This document shows positions 26,087 to 34,768 of a stretch of 64,000 bases of DNA, in pieces; within the stretch, counting starts at the first letter, position 1; every line of letters starts with the position of its first letter. The DNA is from Mesorhizobium sp. DCY119 (lineage in GTDB: Bacteria > Pseudomonadota > Alphaproteobacteria > Rhizobiales > Rhizobiaceae). The notes beneath the pieces were generated by a model. That model did no database searches. It was not told where the DNA came from and saw only the letters and a program-made list of their open reading frames with translations. Location of the stretch: positions 1,550,501 to 1,614,500 of the forward strand of contig NZ_CP031834.1 of assembly GCF_003590645.1 (NCBI RefSeq). Reading direction: 5' to 3'. The position numbers and the translations under genes are program-made.

Positions 26087-27430
26087 ATGAGCAAGAGGGT
26101 AGCAGTTATTGGCGCCGGACCTTCGGGCCTCGCACAGCTTCGGGCGTTCCAGTCAGCGGCGGCAAAGGGTGCCGAAATCCCCGAAGTCGTCTGTTTCGAA
26201 AAGCAATCCGACTGGGGCGGCTTGTGGAATTACACATGGCGCACCGGCGTGGACGAGCATGGCGACCCGGTTCACGGCAGCATGTACCGCTACCTCTGGT
26301 CGAACGGACCGAAGGAATGCCTGGAATTTGCTGACTACAGCTTCGAAGAGCATTTCGGCCGGCCGATCGCCTCCTATCCGCCGCGCGCCGTGCTCTGGGA
26401 TTACATCAAGGGCCGCGTCGAGAAGGCCGATGTGCGCAAATGGGTGCGCTTCAACAGCCCGGTTCGCATGGTGACCTATTCGGACGCCAGCGAGAAATTC
26501 ACCGTCACCGTCCATGACCGCACCAACGACGTCGTCTATTCGGAAGAATTCGATTTCGTGGTCGTCGCGTCCGGCCATTTCTCGTCGCCGAACGTTCCCT
26601 ATTTCGATGGCATTGCCAAGTTTGCCGGTCGCGTCATGCATTCGCACGACTTCCGCGACGCGCTCGAATTCAAGGACAAGGACATCCTCATCATCGGCCG
26701 CAGCTACTCGGCCGAGGACATCGGCTCGCAGTGCTACAAATACGGCGCGAAGTCGATCACGACCAGCTACCGCTCCAAGCCGATGGGCTTCAACTGGCCG
26801 GATAACTGGAAGGAAGTGCCGCTGCTAATGCGGGTCGAGGGCAAGACCTGCTACTTTAAGGACGGCACGTCACGCGACGTCGACGCCATCATCATGTGTA
26901 CCGGCTATCTCCATCATTTCCCGTTCCTGACCGACGATCTGCGCCTGAAGACCGCGAACCGGCTGTGGCCGCTCGATCTCTACAAGGGCGTGGTCTGGGA
27001 GCACAATCCGAAGCTGTTCTACATCGGCATGCAGGACCAGTTCTACACCTTCAACATGTTCGACGCGCAGGCCTGGTATGCCCGCGACGTCATCCTCGGA
27101 CGCATCAAGCTGCCATCGAAGGAAGCAATGGCCGCCGACAGCCAGAAATGGCGCGAGCGCGAGGAAACGCTGGAAGATGCCGAGCAGATGATCTGGTTCC
27201 AGGGCGACTACACCAAGGAATTGATCGATGCGACCGACTATCCCGACTTCGACATCGAGGCTGTCAACAAGACCTTCATGGAGTGGGAACACCACAAGAT
27301 GGAAGACATCATGGGCTTCCGCAACCACGGCTACAAGTCGCTGATGACCGGCACAATGGCGCCCAAGCATCACACGCCGTGGCTGGACGCGCTGGATGAC
27401 TCGCTCGAAGCCTATCTCCACAACAAGTGA
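26087..27430 (+). CDS. tmm: Trimethylamine monooxygenase (flavin-containing monooxygenase family)
   Basis: The 447-residue enzyme uses NADPH, FAD and oxygen to make trimethylamine N-oxide. The FAD motif GAGPSG is at residues 9-14, the FMO signature [11 protein letters not shown] starts at Phe179, and the NADPH segment [13 protein letters not shown] starts at 204. The length fits bacterial Tmm. The start ATG 26087 has GGAGGGG at a good distance; longer upstream frames cross the promoter. It diverges from tdm, the next enzyme of the route. Relatives can also oxidise indole or sulfides, so the substrate is assigned from the tdm, dmm, mgs and mgd neighbours. Confidence 0.93.
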   Translation: MSKRVAVIGAGPSGLAQLRAFQSAAAKGAEIPEVVCFEKQSDWGGLWNYTWRTGVDEHGDPVHGSMYRYLWSNGPKECLEFADYSFEEHFGRPIASYPPRAVLWDYIKGRVEKADVRKWVRFNSPVRMVTYSDASEKFTVTVHDRTNDVVYSEEFDFVVVASGHFSSPNVPYFDGIAKFAGRVMHSHDFRDALEFKDKDILIIGRSYSAEDIGSQCYKYGAKSITTSYRSKPMGFNWPDNWKEVPLLMRVEGKTCYFKDGTSRDVDAIIMCTGYLHHFPFLTDDLRLKTANRLWPLDLYKGVVWEHNPKLFYIGMQDQFYTFNMFDAQAWYARDVILGRIKLPSKEAMAADSQKWREREETLEDAEQMIWFQGDYTKELIDATDYPDFDIEAVNKTFMEWEHHKMEDIMGFRNHGYKSLMTGTMAPKHHTPWLDALDDSLEAYLHNK

Positions 27431-27437
27431 ATTCTCT

Positions 27438-27467
27438 GCCGGCGACGCAGGTCGCCGGCAAGATTTT
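27438..27467 (+). terminator. Rho-independent terminator of tmm
   Basis: GCCGGCGAC and GTCGCCGGC form a nine-pair stem with loop GCAG, followed by AAGATTTT, eight bases after the tmm stop. Confidence 0.75.
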
Positions 27468-27501
27468 CACGCGGGGCAAAGCCCTTGTCGAAAGTCCGGC
27501 G

Positions 27502-27876
27502 TCAGTCTGCCTTGACGAGATGCCAGGCGCCGCCCATGCCGTCGCCCTTCATGTCGCCGGCAGCCTTGTCCTGGGCGAAATAATAGAGCGGTTTGCCGTC
27601 ATAGGCCCACATCTTCGAACCGTCCTCGCGCTCGACGACTGACCATTCGCCTTCCGCCTTTGCATCGGCTTCGGCCTTGAAGGGTGGCCATTTCATTGCG
27701 CATTCGGCGTTGCAGTTCGATTTGCCGGCGGCATCCTTGTCGAATGTGTAGAGCGTCATGCCCTTCATGTCGGTGTAGACCTTTGCGCCGCCATGGTCGG
27801 TGGTCATTGCCGGTTCGGCAGCCATTGCCGACGCAGTGCCGATGAACAGCACGGCTAGTCCGATGATCGTTTTCAT
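27502..27876 (-). CDS. Secreted repeat protein, COG4315 / lipoprotein_15 family
   Basis: The 124-residue protein has a signal peptide (residues 1-19, ending SAMA) and two copies of a short repeat built around GMTLYTFDKD and GKPLYYFAQD, the mark of the COG4315 family. Cys55 and Cys59 in SNCNAECAMKWPPF are conserved and may form a disulfide. The function is unknown; relatives are periplasmic. The start at 27876 has GGGAGAGA upstream. It is convergent with tmm, separated by the tmm terminator. Confidence 0.85.
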   Translation of the reverse strand: MKTIIGLAVLFIGTASAMAAEPAMTTDHGGAKVYTDMKGMTLYTFDKDAAGKSNCNAECAMKWPPFKAEADAKAEGEWSVVEREDGSKMWAYDGKPLYYFAQDKAAGDMKGDGMGGAWHLVKAD

Positions 27877-28034
27877 GTTTCTCTCCCTGAATGGCGTGGT
27901 CGAAAGCCAAACTGGCTTCCTGTCTCGCTAACGCCTTTCGCGTCCGGTTTCGTCCCGGACAGGAGGAGAGATAGGGGAGGGGTTGCGGCCAGGAAGACGC
28001 GGCGCGACCTCATCCGGGCTCGTACACGTGAAAT

Positions 28035-28613
28035 TTACTCGGCGGGCGCCACGTCGTCGGTGGGAAAGCCGCACCATTCGCCCAACTGGCGATAGACGTC
28101 GTCGAAGCCGCCGACGGGCAGGGAAGCGACCGGCGAGTCCTGCAGTTCAAAGGTAACTGCATCGGCATCGTTCATCGCCGCAAATAAGGCCTGGCTGGTG
28201 TCGGTGTCGTTTTCCATGACCCATTGATGACCGGTGTCGGTGACTTCGCCGAGAACGGTCACCTCCACTTTGGTGCCATCGACATCGAACACGGCCGGAA
28301 TGCCTTCGCCTTCAGGAAAATCGCCTTTCTCGGCGCTCACCGTGACGGCGGGATAGGCTTCCGGTGGCAGCACGTCACCATCCGAGATGCTGACCTTGAG
28401 CGTCCAGGCGGTGTCGTCGGGATCCTTGGCCGATGCGGTTGCCGTGCAGGTCTTGCGCTGGTCCTGGCCGGTGTTGACGTCCTCGACGCTGGCTGTCCAG
28501 TCGCCGACGACCTCGCTTATCGTATCGGCCCGTGCCGAATGAGCAGCCAGCATCGCCGCGCCCACAATCGCCCACGCAAGAACGCGTCTTCCAGCGCTGT
28601 TGTTCGTCGTCAT
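28035..28613 (-). CDS. Exported protein of unknown function
   Basis: The 192-residue protein has a signal peptide (about residues 1-30, with VLAWAIVGAAMLAAHSARA) and an acidic mature part with two cysteines (KTCTA and EWCGF). I do not recognise a family; it faintly recalls the IalB-type exported proteins of rhizobia and Brucella, but not enough to name it. The start at 28613 (MTTNNSAG) is favoured because an upstream extension would precede the signal peptide. The ~160 bases between its start and the tRNA gene hold nothing else obvious. Confidence 0.65.
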   Translation of the reverse strand: MTTNNSAGRRVLAWAIVGAAMLAAHSARADTISEVVGDWTASVEDVNTGQDQRKTCTATASAKDPDDTAWTLKVSISDGDVLPPEAYPAVTVSAEKGDFPEGEGIPAVFDVDGTKVEVTVLGEVTDTGHQWVMENDTDTSQALFAAMNDADAVTFELQDSPVASLPVGGFDDVYRQLGEWCGFPTDDVAPAE

Positions 28614-28772
28614 GCCAATCCAAGTCCCCAGAGTTGCCCACGATCCATCAGGACCAGGCCTTTTATGCCGGACAAGTTCGACGCTGCAAAGGGAGTTTAG
28701 GCTGATTGGGCAACCAGAAATCCTTGCGCGCTTGCGCCGCAAGGCTGCTGATCAATGCCTGTCTGGAAGATT

Positions 28773-28849
28773 TGGTAGCGGGAAGTGGACTCGAACCACC
28801 GACCCCAGGATTATGATTCCCGTGCTCTAACCAACTGAGCTATCCCGCC
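28773..28849 (-). tRNA. tRNA-Met (CAT)
   Basis: The minus strand folds into a full cloverleaf of 77 bases including an encoded CCA. The acceptor stem GGCGGGA pairs with TCCCGCT (first pair G-U), the D arm is GCTC/GAGC, the anticodon stem CGGGA/TCCTG encloses ATCATAA, and the T arm is GGTGG/CCACT around TTCGAGT. The anticodon is CAT. The stem sequences look like elongator tRNA-Met rather than initiator (no three G-C pairs in the anticodon stem); the lysidine tRNA-Ile2 also has CAT but its body differs. Confidence 0.95.
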
Positions 28850-29086
28850 ACGGAGCAAAAGTCCGAAAATTTGCCGCAATTGCGCGGGCATTTCGAAGCC
28901 TTCGCCGAAGGTCGGGCGGATATAAGGTCGCGATGGTAGGGCTGTCAAGCGCCGAGAGCCGGTGCGACTTCAAGAATTGATGCAAAGAAATCCTTTCTGG
29001 CATTCCATTTGATTCAGCGGGCGGGGTTGAGTTCGAAACGGCGCGCCGTTATGTCTCCGCCACCTATTTATTGAGTTCATAATTTG

Positions 29087-30040
29087 ATGAAACCGCGAAT
29101 TGCAGTTCTGGGATGCGGATATTGGGGTGCGAACCATATCCGCACTCTAAAGGGCCTTGGTGTCCTCCACGCGGTTTCGGACGCCAACAAGGCGCGCGCC
29201 GAAGGCTTTGCCTCGGAGCAGGATTGCCTTGCGATCGAGCCCGACGCCCTGTTCACCCGCAAGGATATCGACGCGATCGTCATGGCGCTGCCGCCACAGT
29301 TTCATGCCGAGGCGGCGATCAAGGCTGTGGAAAACGGCAAGGACGTGCTGGTCGAAAAGCCGATCGCGCTGACGGTTCCCGATGCCGAGCGTGCGGTCGC
29401 GGCGGCAAAGGCCAACAAGCGCATCTTCATGACCGGTCATGTGCTGCGCTTCCATCCCGCCTTCGAGAAGCTCAAGGAGCTGATCGACAATGGTGAGCTG
29501 GGCGAGGTGAAATACATCCACTCGCACCGCCTCGGGCTTGGAAAGTTCCACACCGAAAACGACGCGCTGTGGGATTTGGCGCCGCATGACCTGTCGATGA
29601 TCCTTGCGATCACCGGTTCGGCGCCGACGGAAATACGTGGCGAGGGTGCAGCCCTTCTGGATCACCAGAGCGATTTTGCCCATCTGCACATGCGCTTCCC
29701 CAACGGGCTGCGCAGCCATCTCTTCACTTCGCGGCTCAATCCTTATCGCGAGCGCCGGCTGACGGTGGTCGGCACGCGGGCAATGGCGGTGTTCGACGAT
29801 GTCGAGCCGTGGGAGCGCAAGCTTGCCGTCTATCGCCATGCCGTCTGGCAGGACAGCGGCCAATGGGCCTTCACGGCCAACGAGCCGACCTACATTCCGG
29901 TGGAAGGCGGCATGCCCCTGACGCGCGAGCTGGAGCACTTCCTGTCGTGCATCCAGACGCGGGCAGAGCCGCGCACCAGCGGTGAGGAAGCAATCACCGT
30001 GCTTCGCATCCTGACTGCCGGGACCGTCACGCACGGTTGA
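29087..30040 (+). CDS. Gfo/Idh/MocA-family oxidoreductase
   Basis: The 317-residue protein has the NAD(P)-binding start RIAVLGCGYWGANHIRTL (residues about 4-21) and the family motif VEKPIALT near residue 95. A HDLSMILAI segment near residue 168 carries the conserved histidine. Family members act on sugars and related polyols, often in surface polysaccharide pathways. The substrate is not clear, and no sugar genes flank it. The start is ATG 29087; a TTG lies just before it. The 237 bases before it, back to the tRNA, show no gene. Confidence 0.85.
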   Translation: MKPRIAVLGCGYWGANHIRTLKGLGVLHAVSDANKARAEGFASEQDCLAIEPDALFTRKDIDAIVMALPPQFHAEAAIKAVENGKDVLVEKPIALTVPDAERAVAAAKANKRIFMTGHVLRFHPAFEKLKELIDNGELGEVKYIHSHRLGLGKFHTENDALWDLAPHDLSMILAITGSAPTEIRGEGAALLDHQSDFAHLHMRFPNGLRSHLFTSRLNPYRERRLTVVGTRAMAVFDDVEPWERKLAVYRHAVWQDSGQWAFTANEPTYIPVEGGMPLTRELEHFLSCIQTRAEPRTSGEEAITVLRILTAGTVTHG

Positions 30041-30052
30041 CGGACCGGTGGC

Positions 30053-30433
30053 TCAGGCCGCTCGTACAGGCCACAGCCACCATAAGACAAGTGCGCCGGC
30101 GGCAAGCCAGATCGCTGCAACGAACAGTGCTCCCGCGCGGCTTTTCGGTCGAACATCCATTTGCGCGGCTTTCGCACGCAATTCGCTCATCAAATCGGCA
30201 GGTGTCAAACGCACGACGAGCCAGATGCCGATTGGCACGATGATAAGGTCGTCGAGATAGCCGAGAACCGGGATGAAATCCGGAATGAGGTCTATGGGGC
30301 TGAGGGCGTAGGCTGCAACGCAGGCGGCGGCAATCTTAACATACCAAGGTGTGCGCGGGTCGCGCGCCACCAGATACAAAGCGATTATGTCTCGCCTGAT
30401 GCGCCTCGCCCAGTCTTTGAGCGTGGCAAACAT
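30053..30433 (-). CDS. YkvA-family (DUF1232) membrane protein
   Basis: The 126-residue protein carries the DUF1232 core with PWYVKIAAACVAAYALSPID and LIPDFIPVLGYLDDLIIV, which is almost diagnostic. A second hydrophobic stretch lies at the C-terminus (FVAAIWLAAGALVLWWLW). The function is unknown. It is convergent with the oxidoreductase (12-base gap) and 13 bases downstream of mnmA on the same strand, so it is probably read with mnmA. Confidence 0.9.
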   Translation of the reverse strand: MFATLKDWARRIRRDIIALYLVARDPRTPWYVKIAAACVAAYALSPIDLIPDFIPVLGYLDDLIIVPIGIWLVVRLTPADLMSELRAKAAQMDVRPKSRAGALFVAAIWLAAGALVLWWLWPVRAA

Positions 30434-30446
30434 CGAGGCCTCGCGT

Positions 30447-31652
30447 CTATTCCGCAGCGATCGTGTTCGAGCGCGCAGCGAGCTTCGTCAGCATGGCTTC
30501 GGCCTCGGCACCCCGCTCGGAGCGTTCGATGAAGCCGCCGCCGAGCACGCGGGCGTCGTTGCCGTCGTCGACATAGAGCACGCAGGCCTGGCCCGGTGCG
30601 ATACCCGATTCGCCGTCGCCGAGTTCGACGAAGATCGCGCCGTCGCGGTTGTGAAGCACGGCCGGACGCGGCGGACGGGTAGAGCGCACCTTCGCGAAAA
30701 GCTCGATGCCTTCCGGCCCGATCTCGCCCAGCGGCGTATCGCCCAGCCAGTTCATGTTGCGCAGGTAGATCTTGTGCGTCTCCAGCGCCTCGCGCGGGCC
30801 GACGATGACGCGAGCACGCTCGGCGTCGAGATGGACGACGTAAAGCGGTTCGCCCGAAGCGATGCCGATGCCGCGGCGCTGACCGATGGTGTAGCGCAGG
30901 ATGCCGTCATGCCGGCCGAGCACGCGCCCGTCGATATGGACGATGTCGCCGGGATTGGCGGCGGTCGGCTTCAGCTTGGCGATGATGTCGGAATACTTGC
31001 CCTGCGGCACGAAGCAGATGTCCTGGCTGTCCTGCTTGGTGGCAACCGATAGCCCGAGATCCTCGGCGATGGCGCGCACTTCGGGCTTCGACAGGCCGCC
31101 GAGCGGAAAGCGCAGATAGTCGATCTGTTCCTGCGTGGTGGCAAAGAGGAAATAGCTCTGGTCGCGGTCGGCATCGACCGGGCGGTAGAGCGCGCGGTGT
31201 GCGCCATTGGCGCGTGAGCGGATGTAATGACCCGTCGCCAGTGCGTCGGCGCCGAGTTCGCGCGCGGTCTCGAGAAGGTCGGCGAACTTGACCGTCTGGT
31301 TGCACGACACGCAGGGGATCGGCGTTTCGCCGGAGACATAGCTCTCGGCGAAGGGATCGATGACCGCCTTGCGGAAGCGCTCTTCGTAATTCAGCACATA
31401 GTGCGGGATGCCGAGCGTCTCGGAGACGCGGCGGGCATCGTCGATATCCTGTCCGGCGCAGCATGAGCCGGCGCGGTGGGTGGCTGCGCCATGATCGTAA
31501 AGTTGGAGCGTCACGCCGACGACGTCGTAGCCTTCGCGTTTCAGGATGCCGGCCACGACAGACGAATCGACGCCACCCGACATCGCAACCACGACGCGTG
31601 TATCTTCAGGACGTCCGGGAAGGTCCAGGCTGTTCATAAAAGGATGGTCCAT
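30447..31652 (-). CDS. mnmA: tRNA-specific 2-thiouridylase
   Basis: The 401-residue enzyme puts sulfur on U34 of tRNAs for Lys, Glu and Gln. The ATP PP-loop SGGVDSSV begins near residue 25. The catalytic cysteine pair is in [11 protein letters not shown] and [10 protein letters not shown], and [10 protein letters not shown] is another family block. The long form (about 400 residues) is usual for alphaproteobacteria. The start could be ATG 31652 or ATG 31637; neither has a clear ribosome site. It diverges from sciP across a 260-base gap. Confidence 0.96.
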   Translation of the reverse strand: MDHPFMNSLDLPGRPEDTRVVVAMSGGVDSSVVAGILKREGYDVVGVTLQLYDHGAATHRAGSCCAGQDIDDARRVSETLGIPHYVLNYEERFRKAVIDPFAESYVSGETPIPCVSCNQTVKFADLLETARELGADALATGHYIRSRANGAHRALYRPVDADRDQSYFLFATTQEQIDYLRFPLGGLSKPEVRAIAEDLGLSVATKQDSQDICFVPQGKYSDIIAKLKPTAANPGDIVHIDGRVLGRHDGILRYTIGQRRGIGIASGEPLYVVHLDAERARVIVGPREALETHKIYLRNMNWLGDTPLGEIGPEGIELFAKVRSTRPPRPAVLHNRDGAIFVELGDGESGIAPGQACVLYVDDGNDARVLGGGFIERSERGAEAEAMLTKLAARSNTIAAE

Positions 31653-31798
31653 TTCAGCTGTTCGGGCGCTTCATGCCAACGACGGGAATATAGGTCAAGC
31701 CGCCGCAAAGCGCCACAGTTGGCGTTTGTGTCACGTGAGATGAGGTTTTTAACACTTTCATTGGCACCATACAGCAACACCAGTGGGCCGCTTCATGG

Positions 31799-31813
31799 TT
31801 AACAAAAGGTTCA
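31799..31813 (+). promoter_or_regulatory. Possible CtrA-type site before sciP
   Basis: TTAACAAAAGGTTCA is one change away from the CtrA box TTAA-N7-TTAA and lies about 100 bases before the sciP start. sciP is a known CtrA-linked gene in Caulobacter, but this site is a weak single match. Confidence 0.3.
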
Positions 31814-31912
31814 CGAACATTACTCAAGGCTTACCATCGGTTTAGGCAATTTTTAAAGCTGTGGCGGTAATGTGGTTGTGATTGGGTCTTTAAGTTTTGT
31901 GTAGAGAGTACT

Positions 31913-32188
31913 ATGACCGATCTGGTTAGACCGCGTGTCAAATATGTTATTGGGCCTGACGGCAGCCCGCTTACCATTGCCGATCTTCCTCCGACGAATA
32001 CCCGTCGCTGGGTCATTCGCCGCAAGGCCGAAGTTGTTGCGGCCGTTCGCGGGGGGCTTTTGAGCCTCGAGGAAGCATGTCAGCGCTATAAACTGACAAC
32101 CGAGGAATTTCTGTCCTGGCAGGCATCAATCGATGAATATGGCCTGGCCGGACTGCGGACCACCCGCATCCAGCAATATCGACACTGA
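31913..32188 (+). CDS. sciP: CtrA inhibitor SciP (DUF1153)
   Basis: The 91-residue protein is a clear DUF1153/SciP family member, a small helix-turn-helix protein that binds CtrA or CtrA-controlled promoters in Caulobacter. Conserved blocks are KYVIGPDGSPLTIADLPP and RWVIRRKAEVVAAVRGGLLS. The length is typical. It lies about 3.7 kb from ctrA, with chpT also close. A terminator follows. The gap 31653-31912 back to mnmA is AT-richer and probably holds both promoters. Confidence 0.95.
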   Translation: MTDLVRPRVKYVIGPDGSPLTIADLPPTNTRRWVIRRKAEVVAAVRGGLLSLEEACQRYKLTTEEFLSWQASIDEYGLAGLRTTRIQQYRH

Positions 32189-32207
32189 TTTTCTAGAGCA
32201 CCAGTGA

Positions 32208-32240
32208 AACGGCCGAACCGCAAGGTCCGGCCGTTTTCTT
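32208..32240 (+). terminator. Rho-independent terminator of sciP
   Basis: AACGGCC and GGCCGTT pair, with a further imperfect inner stem, followed by TTCTTT. It lies 20 bases after the sciP stop. Confidence 0.8.
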
Positions 32241-32255
32241 TGTCGAGCGTATCGA

Positions 32256-33179
32256 TCAGGCCGTCAGAACCACCTTGCCCTTTGGCCGGGTGCCGAGGAA
32301 TTCATGCGCCTTGCCTGCCTGTTCGAGCGGGAAGGTCTTTTCGACGTGGACGGTGAGTTTGCCCGCTTCGACGAGACGGACGAGTTCATTGAGTCCATCG
32401 CGGTCAGGGCGAACCGAGATGCGTTCTACGCGCACGCCTAGCGCAGGCGCCTCGGCGCGCGTCTTCTCGCCGGGATCGAGCAGGGACACGAGCACGCCGC
32501 CCTTCCGCAGCGACTTGAGCGACTGCGCGGCATGGTCTCCGCCGATGGTCTCGAACACGATATCGACGTCACGCGCTTCCTTCGTGAAATCGGAAGCCTT
32601 GTAGTCGATCACCTCGTCGGCGCCGAGCGACCGGACAAAATCGATCTTTCCGGCGCTGGCGGTCGCCAGGACATAGGCGCCGCGCGCCTTGGCGATCTGC
32701 ACCGCGAGGTGGCCGACGCCGCCGGCGCCTGAATGGATCAGCACGCGCTGCCCTTCCTTCAGGTCGCCGGCGCCCACCAGCCCTTGCCATGCCGTCAGGC
32801 CGGCAAGAGGCAGGGCTGCTGCATGAATGTGGTCGAGCGTCTTTGGCTTGCGGACGAACTCGTCTTCCAAAATCGCGGCTTCCTCGGCATAGGCGGCTGC
32901 CTGCCCGGGAAAGCGCGAGAGGCCGAATACTTCATCGCCGACCTTGAAACGGCCACCTTCGGACGCTTTTTCGACAATGCCGGAAACATCCCAGCCGATG
33001 GTGAAGGGCGGTTCGCCAAGCAGCGGGTAGAAGCCGCCGCGCACCGCGATATCGACAGGATTGATGCCGGCCGCCTTGACCTTGACGACTGCCTCGCCAT
33101 GGCTGGGGTCGGGTGAGGGGCGGTCTTCGATTTCAAGGACTTCCGGTCCGCCGGCAGTCTTCTGGGTGATAGCGCGCAT
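32256..33179 (-). CDS. NADP-dependent quinone oxidoreductase-like protein (MDR family)
   Basis: The 307-residue protein is a zinc-free medium-chain reductase of the quinone oxidoreductase type. It has VKVKAAGINPVDIAVRGG near residue 33 and the nucleotide-binding VLIHSGAGGVGHLAVQIAKA near 145. The expected zinc cysteines are absent. AGGAG lies eight bases before ATG 33179. It diverges from an HxlR-type regulator across 93 bases containing an inverted repeat, the usual layout in which the regulator controls an oxidoreductase in response to an electrophile or disulfide stress. Confidence 0.88.
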   Translation of the reverse strand: MRAITQKTAGGPEVLEIEDRPSPDPSHGEAVVKVKAAGINPVDIAVRGGFYPLLGEPPFTIGWDVSGIVEKASEGGRFKVGDEVFGLSRFPGQAAAYAEEAAILEDEFVRKPKTLDHIHAAALPLAGLTAWQGLVGAGDLKEGQRVLIHSGAGGVGHLAVQIAKARGAYVLATASAGKIDFVRSLGADEVIDYKASDFTKEARDVDIVFETIGGDHAAQSLKSLRKGGVLVSLLDPGEKTRAEAPALGVRVERISVRPDRDGLNELVRLVEAGKLTVHVEKTFPLEQAGKAHEFLGTRPKGKVVLTA

Positions 33180-33209
33180 GATGCAATCTCCTGTTTGCAA
33201 AACCTTACC

Positions 33210-33226
33210 ACTATCATTTGGATAGT
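33210..33226. promoter_or_regulatory. Candidate HxlR operator
   Basis: ACTATCATTTGGATAGT is an inverted repeat with six-base arms and a five-base centre, lying between the divergent reductase and HxlR genes. Further GGATA-like half sites follow at 33227-33260. Confidence 0.6.
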
Positions 33227-33272
33227 AATTATCCGTTGTCTAGTATGCACAATTTGGATATATAGGTACCCT

Positions 33273-33677
33273 ATGTATAGCAATGATCCGGACAAGCCCT
33301 TCGGCTACGACGCATTCCGCCGCGAATGCATGTCGCATACGGTTCTCGAAATGCTGTCGAGCAAATGGGTTTATCTCGTTGTCGGTGCGCTGAGCTTCGG
33401 CCGCCGCCGTCATGGCGAGTTGGCTCGCAAGGTCGAGGGCATAACGCCGAAGATGCTGACGCAGACGCTTCGCGTGCTGGAGCGCGATGGTCTGGTGCAG
33501 CGTGAGGTTTTTCCGGTAATCCCGCCACGAGTGGAATATGAACTGACTGAGCTTGGCCGCAATCTGGCAGGCCTGCTCAACGAGATCAGAGCCTGGTCGG
33601 AACGTCACGTTCCCGAGATCGTCGAAGCGCGCAAGCAGGCGTCGTCTGATTCGGAGAGTGTTTCGGCAGCCTTGTAG
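33273..33677 (+). CDS. HxlR-family transcriptional regulator
   Basis: The 134-residue winged-helix protein matches HxlR/YodB regulators: CMSHTVLEMLSSKWVYLVVGAL at the start, RHGELARKVEGITPKMLTQTLR as the recognition region and VEYELTELGRNL in the wing. Cys16 is near the N-terminus, in the position where YodB-type proteins sense thiol stress; this is inference. It is divergent from a quinone reductase-like gene with a palindromic operator between them, so it probably controls that gene and itself. Confidence 0.9.
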   Translation: MYSNDPDKPFGYDAFRRECMSHTVLEMLSSKWVYLVVGALSFGRRRHGELARKVEGITPKMLTQTLRVLERDGLVQREVFPVIPPRVEYELTELGRNLAGLLNEIRAWSERHVPEIVEARKQASSDSESVSAAL

Positions 33678-33708
33678 CCTTACCCGCAAGGCTGCCGAGC
33701 GATGCCTG

Positions 33709-34590
33709 TCAGACGAGGGTGGCTGCGATGCGGCCAACCTCGGCGTGAACGATGTTCTTCTCGTCCGTCGATGCTGACGATTCGGTGAAGTAGGACGAAA
33801 CGATGATCGGACCGTGCTTGGGCGGCCACAGGATGCCGACGTCGTTGGCCGAGCCATTGTCGCCGGTTCCGGTCTTGTCGCCGACTTTCCAATCCTTGGG
33901 CAAATAAGCGCGCAGGCGCTTGTCACCGGTCTTGTTGGCCAGAAGCCATGTCTTGAGCTGGTCTCGCGAAGCCGGCGACAGCCCATCGCCAAGCACCAGT
34001 TTCTGCAGGTCTGCCAGCATTGCTGCCGGGGTTGTCGTGTCGCGCGGGTCGCCGGTCTTTGCTTCGTTGAGCGCGGTCTCGATGCGATCGAGGCGGGTCA
34101 CTTCGTCGCCAAGCGTGCGTGCATAGGCGGTCAACCCGGCCGGCCCGCCGAAACTGGCAAGCAGAAGATTTCCGGCGGTGTTGTCGCTGAGGGTGATTGC
34201 CGCTTCGCAAAGCTCGGCGAGCGCCATGCCTTTCTTGCCGACATGTTTTTCGGTCACCGGCGAATAGGTGACGAGATCCTTCTTCTCATACGTGATGCGG
34301 CGGTCGAGCTTTTCCTCGCCCTTGTCGACGCGGGCGAGAACAGCTGCCGATGCCAGGACCTTGAAGGTGCTGCACAGGGCAAAACGCTCGTCGGCGCGGT
34401 GCTCGATCCTGGTTCCACTTGCCGTGTCGAGGATGGCGACGCCAAGCCGGCCGCCATATTTCTTCTCAAGGGCACGCAGTTGCGCTGCGGCGTCTTTTAC
34501 ATCGGCCAATGCCGTCCGCGCCACCATCAGGGCAGGGGCAGCAAGAAGCGAGCCGGCCAGTATCGAGCGCCGTGTCAGCGAAATTGTCAT
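33709..34590 (-). CDS. Class A beta-lactamase
   Basis: The 293-residue protein has a twin-arginine signal (RRSILAGSLLAAPALM). Its active-site motifs are Ser74-Thr-Phe-Lys77, Ser135-Asp-Asn137, Glu171 with Asn175 (ETALN) and Lys239-Thr-Gly241, all intact. Cys73 lies directly before the active serine, as in some carbapenemases, but the partner cysteine near the KTG motif is absent, so that disulfide cannot form. The product should hydrolyse penicillins in the periplasm. No AmpR-type regulator is adjacent. The start is ATG 34590; an extension to 34641 would disrupt the Tat signal. It looks like a resident chromosomal gene. Confidence 0.93.
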   Translation of the reverse strand: MTISLTRRSILAGSLLAAPALMVARTALADVKDAAAQLRALEKKYGGRLGVAILDTASGTRIEHRADERFALCSTFKVLASAAVLARVDKGEEKLDRRITYEKKDLVTYSPVTEKHVGKKGMALAELCEAAITLSDNTAGNLLLASFGGPAGLTAYARTLGDEVTRLDRIETALNEAKTGDPRDTTTPAAMLADLQKLVLGDGLSPASRDQLKTWLLANKTGDKRLRAYLPKDWKVGDKTGTGDNGSANDVGILWPPKHGPIIVSSYFTESSASTDEKNIVHAEVGRIAATLV

Positions 34591-34768
34591 GAAGTCGTCT
34601 CCCGATTCGAAAAGCCGCCCGTCCGGGCAGCAATCCGCCATCGAATGCGGGCGCTTTGTTGCCGCTCTGGCAGCGATATTGTGACGGAAAACGTATTTCT
34701 TTTGCCGGCCCGGACGCTGTTCGCGTCCAGGGCGTGCCGGCGGCCGGCCGTGATTAGGATCGGCTGTC

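Noticed and set aside
28773-28849. tRNA-Ile2 (CAT read with lysidine)
   Set aside because: The acceptor and anticodon stem sequences look like elongator tRNA-Met rather than the tRNA-Ile2 body.
33709-34590. Carbapenemase call for the class A beta-lactamase
   Set aside because: The cysteine before the active serine lacks its usual disulfide partner near the KTG motif.
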